Of a stretch of DNA of 64,000 nucleotides, positions 60,449 through 64,000 are shown in pieces (positions within the stretch are counted from its first letter, which is position 1; each line of letters opens with the position of its first letter). The position numbers were made by a program, and so were the translations under genes. The DNA is taken from assembly GCA_002421685.1 (NCBI GenBank), contig DISB01000021.1:237750-301749 (forward strand). The letters are read 5' to 3'. Below the pieces are notes generated by a model that searched no databases, was not told the origin of the DNA, and saw nothing but the letters and a program-made list of their open reading frames with translations. The stretch comes from Bacteroidetes bacterium UBA6221 (GTDB taxonomy: Bacteria > Bacteroidota > Bacteroidia > Chitinophagales > Chitinophagaceae).

Positions 60449-61021
60449 ATGGCAGACTTCAAAAAAGCATATAATCTTACCCGCGAATTTGAAGGCGGAT
60501 ATAGCAATAACTCCGCAGATACAGGCGGCGAAACCTATAAAGGCGTAGCCCGCAACCGCCAAACCAAATGGAAGGGCTGGAAAATAGTAGACCAACTGCG
60601 CAAACAACCCAACTTCCCCAAAAACCTGGACAGTAATAAGGAGCTCCAGGACCTGGTGCACGAACTCTATAAAAAGGAATATTGGGACAGTATGCGGCTG
60701 GACGAGGTAAAAGACCAGCCGATAGCCAACGAAATGTTTGACACAGGTGTAAATATGGGTATCGGCAGGGCAGGCATCTTTCTGCAGCGGGTACTGAACG
60801 TTGCCAACAAGGGCGAAAAGCTATATCCCAACCTGAAAGTGGACGGACAAGTGGGCAAAGTAACTGTCGCAGCCCTGAACAGCCATCCCGAGCCACGCAA
60901 TATACTTGCAGCCCTCAACGCACTCAAAGGCGCGCAGTACATCACCATTTGCGAGAACAACCCCGGCCAGGAGGTCTTCTTCAATGGCTGGATGAAAAGA
61001 GTATTTAACTACTCCAAATAA
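60449..61021 (+). CDS. GH108 lysozyme-like protein with PG_binding_3 domain
   Basis: A 190-residue protein without signal peptide. FEGGYSNNSADTGGETYKGVA (about 14-34, EGGY with the catalytic Glu and DxGGxTxxGV) marks glycosyl hydrolase family 108. The C-terminal half (NMGIGRAGIFLQRVLN, VDGQVGKVTVAALN) is the PG_binding_3 domain that accompanies it. Enzymes of this sort cut the peptidoglycan glycan chain and are best known as phage endolysins, but no phage genes are near. A solitary endolysin or autolysin. Confidence 0.85.
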   Translation: MADFKKAYNLTREFEGGYSNNSADTGGETYKGVARNRQTKWKGWKIVDQLRKQPNFPKNLDSNKELQDLVHELYKKEYWDSMRLDEVKDQPIANEMFDTGVNMGIGRAGIFLQRVLNVANKGEKLYPNLKVDGQVGKVTVAALNSHPEPRNILAALNALKGAQYITICENNPGQEVFFNGWMKRVFNYSK

Positions 61022-61069
61022 GAAGTAGAAAAATATCTGCCTGCCCCATCGCAGCTTATTGCCATCCGC

Positions 61070-61077
61070 TAACTTTG
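61070..61077 (+). promoter_or_regulatory. -7 box for the 61103-61549 gene
   Basis: TAACTTTG, 25 bases before the ATG at 61103. No TTG at -33. Confidence 0.5.
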
Positions 61078-61102
61078 CGCCCTTATAAGAGAAAAGAGTA
61101 TC

Positions 61103-61549
61103 ATGGCAGCAAAGAGCAATCCCATCTACAGCATTAACAGGTTTTTTGAAGAATATGCTGCAGCTATGGAGAGACAGGATACAAAATACATGGCCAACTG
61201 TTACGCCCTGCCCTGCATTTTTATAGCCGACGATTCCAGCCTGGCTTATACAACAACCACCAAACTGGAAGGACTCATTAACCAGGGCAAAAGGTTTTAC
61301 TCACTCCATGCTATTACCGGTATGGTTCCGGATATCATCAATAAAAGGTTAATATCCCCAAAGATAGCCCGGGTGACCATGCGCTGGAAATATATAAACG
61401 GCAAGGGTGGCATCGTGTACGACTGCGACTATTACTATATCCTGAAACTGGACGAAGTCAACAACTGGAAGATAGAGGTAGCCATACCCGTCAACGAAAA
61501 AGAAAGAATAGAGGAACTGGCAAAAAAGGCTGCCCGAAAGCAGCCTTAG
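61103..61549 (+). CDS. NTF2-like (SnoaL/DUF4440-type) protein
   Basis: A 148-residue protein. The start INRFFEEYAAAMERQDTKYMA and the following strand pattern (ARVTMRWKYINGKGGIVYD, YYYILKLDEVNNWKIEVAIPV) are that of the NTF2-like cone fold. Whether it is a binding protein or an enzyme cannot be told. It is preceded by a consensus -7 box and is convergent with the acyl-CoA dehydrogenase gene, with 26 bases between stops. Confidence 0.7.
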   Translation: MAAKSNPIYSINRFFEEYAAAMERQDTKYMANCYALPCIFIADDSSLAYTTTTKLEGLINQGKRFYSLHAITGMVPDIINKRLISPKIARVTMRWKYINGKGGIVYDCDYYYILKLDEVNNWKIEVAIPVNEKERIEELAKKAARKQP

Positions 61550-61575
61550 CAATATATTATATCGTTTATCACCGA

Positions 61576-62754
61576 TTACTTAAAGGCATTCAGGCCTGTT
61601 ATGTCCATGCCTGTTATCAGCAGGTGTATATCGTGGGTGCCTTCGTAGGTCACTACAGATTCCAGGTTCATCATATGGCGCATGATGCTGAATTCACCGG
61701 TGATACCCATACCGCCCAATATCTGCCTTGCCTCACGAGCAATATTCAAAGCTATTTCGCAACTGTTGCGCTTGGCCATAGATATTTGTGCAGGTGTAGC
61801 CCTATCCTCGTCGCGCAGTTGTCCCAGGCGCCATACCAGCAACTGTCCCTTGGTTATTTCCGTTATCATTTCTGCCAGTTTCTTCTGCTGCAACTGGAAG
61901 CCGGCTATGGGCCTGCCAAATTGTTCGCGCTGTTTGGCATAGCGCAGGGCTGTATCATAACAGTCCATAGCGCTGCCCAGCGCCCCCCAGGCTATGCCGA
62001 AGCGTGCGCTGGACAGGCAGCCCAACGGGCCTTTCAGACCTTTTACGTTAGGGAATATATTCTCTTTGGGAACCTTTACGTTATCAAATACCAACTCGCC
62101 GGTAGCAGACGCCCTCAGTGACCATTTGCCATGTGTTGTAGGTGTGCTGAACCCCTCCATACCACGCTCTACCACCAGCCCGCGAATATCACCTTCTTCA
62201 TCTTTGGCCCACACAACAGCTATATCAGCAAAGGGCGCGTTGGATATCCACATTTTGGCGCCGTTCAGTATTACGTGGTCGCCGGCGTCTTTGAAGTGGG
62301 TAAGCATTCCGGCTGGATTAGAGCCATGGTTGGGCTCTGTCAACCCGAAACATCCCATCATTTCACCCGTAGCCAGTTTAGGCAGGTACTTCATTCGTTG
62401 CTCTTCGCTGCCATACTTATATATGGGGTACATCACCAGCGAGCCCTGCACGGAGGCGGTGGAGCGAACTCCCGAATCGCCGCGCTCCAGTTCCTGCATC
62501 ATGATACCATAGGTGGTGTAATCCACGCCTGCCCCACCATATTTCTGGGGTATGAATGGTCCGAAACAGCCATGCTCACCCAAACCTTTTATGATTTGTG
62601 AGGGGAACTCAGCCTTTTGGGCATATTCTTCAATTATAGGGGAAATCTCTTTTTTCACGAATGCCCGTACGGAGTCGCGTATCAGCTTTTGTTCGTCTGT
62701 TAAAAGTTCATCTACAAGGTAATAATCTGGATGCTGATAAAGATCTTTTTGCAT
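61576..62754 (-). CDS. gcdH: Glutaryl-CoA dehydrogenase-like acyl-CoA dehydrogenase
   Basis: A 392-residue FAD enzyme. Marks: MGCFGLTEPNHGSNP (FAD and substrate loop), KMWISNAPFADIAVVWAK, REQFGRPIAGFQLQQKKLAEM, and the catalytic Glu in YEGTHDIHLLI. The ARFGIAWGALGSAMDCYD stretch and the SGVRSTASVQGSLVM start resemble glutaryl-CoA dehydrogenases more than the straight-chain enzymes. The reaction would convert glutaryl-CoA to crotonyl-CoA, at the end of lysine and tryptophan breakdown, which fits the tryptophan dioxygenase at 15042. Monocistronic, with TAACTTTG upstream. Confidence 0.88.
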   Translation of the reverse strand: MQKDLYQHPDYYLVDELLTDEQKLIRDSVRAFVKKEISPIIEEYAQKAEFPSQIIKGLGEHGCFGPFIPQKYGGAGVDYTTYGIMMQELERGDSGVRSTASVQGSLVMYPIYKYGSEEQRMKYLPKLATGEMMGCFGLTEPNHGSNPAGMLTHFKDAGDHVILNGAKMWISNAPFADIAVVWAKDEEGDIRGLVVERGMEGFSTPTTHGKWSLRASATGELVFDNVKVPKENIFPNVKGLKGPLGCLSSARFGIAWGALGSAMDCYDTALRYAKQREQFGRPIAGFQLQQKKLAEMITEITKGQLLVWRLGQLRDEDRATPAQISMAKRNSCEIALNIAREARQILGGMGITGEFSIMRHMMNLESVVTYEGTHDIHLLITGMDITGLNAFK

Positions 62755-62785
62755 AAAGTGTTAAAGTTGACGTTAATATGACGCG

Positions 62786-62793
62786 CAAAGTTA
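62786..62793 (-). promoter_or_regulatory. -7 box for the acyl-CoA dehydrogenase gene
   Basis: TAACTTTG on the minus strand, 31 bases before the ATG at 62754, back to back with the plus-strand box at 62815. Confidence 0.5.
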
Positions 62794-62814
62794 GCAAATT
62801 TGGCAGATGGTTTG

Positions 62815-62822
62815 TAATTTTG
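62815..62822 (+). promoter_or_regulatory. Possible -7 box for rpoD with a long leader
   Basis: TAATTTTG on the plus strand, but 286 bases before the rpoD ATG. If used, it gives a long 5' leader. The 354-base gap between the two genes holds no open frame that looks real; it ends with an AT-rich stretch and an ACCCGGGT palindrome at about 63036. Confidence 0.35.
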
Positions 62823-63108
62823 CAACCCCCGATTTGGCTGCGAGTGTGTACTGCTTTTTAACGGCTATCAGGCTATAGAGGAAATCCATTAGCCTTGTAA
62901 CATACTAACAACAAAGAAATTACGTTGTTATTGTGTACCCAGCAAACTGAAAAATGTGGATATGTGTAAATAGTTGGAACACAATTTGCGGTATATGAAA
63001 TTAGGAAATTTTTTCCAAAACGAACAAACTTTTTACCCGGGTTTTTCGTCTTATATATAACGAGGAAAGATTATTAACCAATTATACAATTTTAAACAAG
63101 GATAAATT

Positions 63109-63966
63109 ATGAGGCAGTTAAAAATTGCCACCCAGATCACGAATCGTGACTCGCAGGCGGTAGAAAAGTACCTTCAGGAGATCAGTAAAATTTCCATGAT
63201 CGCACCTGAGGAAGAAACTACCCTTGCGCAGCGCATACACATGGGTGACCAGGTAGCGCTGGAAAAGCTGGTGAAAGCCAACCTGCGTTTCGTAGTATCT
63301 GTAGCCAAGCAATACCAGCACCAGGGCTTATCCCTGAGCGACCTGATAAATGAAGGAAACTTGGGCCTGATCAAAGCCGCACAACGTTTTGACGAGACCA
63401 AAGGTTTTAAATTCATTTCTTACGCCGTATGGTGGATACGCCAGTCTATACTGCAGGCATTGGCCGAGCAGGGCCGCCTGGTACGTTTGCCGCAAAACAA
63501 GATCGGCACTTACAACAAAGCCAATAAGGCTTATATAGCATTTGAACAGGCCAACGAGCGTGAACCATCTACCGAAGAGCTGGCCAGCATACTGGAGATG
63601 AGCGAAACGGAGGTAACGAATATATTCACTACCAACACACGCCATACTTCGCTGGACGCACCGGTGCATGAAGCTGAAGATGTGGCCATGGGCGACCTGC
63701 TGGAAGGCAGCAGCGATACCGACGACGACGTAATGAAAGATTCGTTGCGCAACGAAATCAAACGTATCCTGAAATCGCTGAGTGTGCGTGAAGCTGAAAT
63801 ACTGGCAGCTTATTTTGGCCTGGAAGGTGATAATGGTCCTACAATAGAAGAGATAGGTCAGAAATACGACCTGACAAAAGAACGCATCCGCCAAATAAAA
63901 GAGCGCGCCATCAAGCGCCTGCAGAAAGCCCGCTACAGCAATTCGCTGAAGGGCTACCTGGGATAG
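63109..63966 (+). CDS. rpoD: Primary sigma factor RpoD/SigA
   Basis: A 285-residue sigma-70 factor of the short Bacteroidota type, lacking region 1.1. Region 1.2 (AVEKYLQEISKISMIAPEEE), 2.1-2.4 (NLRFVVSVAKQYQHQGLSLSDLINEGNLGLIKAAQRFD, split by subregion; YAVWWIRQSILQALAEQGRLVRLP), region 3, and 4.2 (LTKERIRQIKERAIKRLQ) are all present. It would recognise the TTG-N19-TAnnTTTG promoters found in this window. Length is the normal 285-290 of the phylum. The 34 bases to the window end show no terminator. Confidence 0.96.
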   Translation: MRQLKIATQITNRDSQAVEKYLQEISKISMIAPEEETTLAQRIHMGDQVALEKLVKANLRFVVSVAKQYQHQGLSLSDLINEGNLGLIKAAQRFDETKGFKFISYAVWWIRQSILQALAEQGRLVRLPQNKIGTYNKANKAYIAFEQANEREPSTEELASILEMSETEVTNIFTTNTRHTSLDAPVHEAEDVAMGDLLEGSSDTDDDVMKDSLRNEIKRILKSLSVREAEILAAYFGLEGDNGPTIEEIGQKYDLTKERIRQIKERAIKRLQKARYSNSLKGYLG

Positions 63967-64000
63967 TCAATAAATTTGTTTTGTGTTAAGCCGTGGTTAA

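Noticed and set aside
1..64000. Defence island, prophage or biosynthetic cluster
   Set aside because: No restriction, toxin-antitoxin, CRISPR, phage structural, integrase or polyketide/NRPS genes are visible; most genes are ordinary chromosomal ones.

Overview
The window reads as chromosomal DNA of a Bacteroidota species, most like the Chitinophagaceae/Chitinophagales. The signs are a short primary sigma factor without region 1.1 (63109-63966), repeated TAnnTTTG -7 promoter boxes with hardly any Shine-Dalgarno sites, type IX secretion (T9SS) C-terminal sorting domains, many SPII lipoproteins, a GIN-domain lipoprotein, a NamZ/DUF1343 enzyme and a eukaryotic-type citrate synthase. I see no tRNA, rRNA, CRISPR array, transposase, integrase or prophage. 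The one structural RNA is RNase P RNA (rnpB, minus strand, about 53111-53476).

Left part (1-7.4 kb): small hypothetical proteins, a lipoprotein alpha/beta hydrolase, an AT-rich two-TM protein (3256-4221), an ABC-F ATPase and, between genes, copies of a repeat with two hairpins. 7.6-12.7 kb is one tight operon: a LolA-like protein, two FtsX/LolCE-type permeases, a LolD-type ATPase and an outer-membrane beta-barrel. This looks like a complete route for moving a lipid or lipoprotein across the envelope. 12.7-21.9 kb holds a DMP19/DUF4375 protein, a methyltransferase broken by an amber codon, a GIN-domain lipoprotein, tryptophan 2,3-dioxygenase followed by an ABC-2 exporter pair, a cyclopropane-synthase-like methyltransferase and further repeat copies.

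Middle part (21.9-46.7 kb): a 1293-aa protein fusing an MMPL/RND exporter, a PlsC acyltransferase and a methyltransferase; NamZ; an FKBP isomerase; an ExbB/ExbD pair; RecG (whose homology runs upstream of its first ATG); pyruvate carboxylase; a MaoC hydratase; an FG-GAP T9SS protein; an SDR; PhoH; an EGF-like lipoprotein; a tolC-like/IMPase/thiL operon; a deoxyhypusine-synthase-like enzyme; and citrate synthase.

Right part (46.9-64 kb): cold-shock protein, GNAT, MiaE, ValS, a secreted haem/copper T9SS protein, rnpB, O6-methylguanine-DNA methyltransferase, the DUF177-rpmF-plsX set, a DUF58 protein, a solitary GH108 lysozyme, glutaryl-CoA dehydrogenase and RpoD.

The least ordinary content is the intergenic repeat family at about 0.7, 3.0, 19.4 and 21.2 kb. 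One of its stems changes in a compensatory way between copies, and at 19.5 and 21.1 kb it lies next to copies of the last 33 bases of the ABC-2 permease gene.
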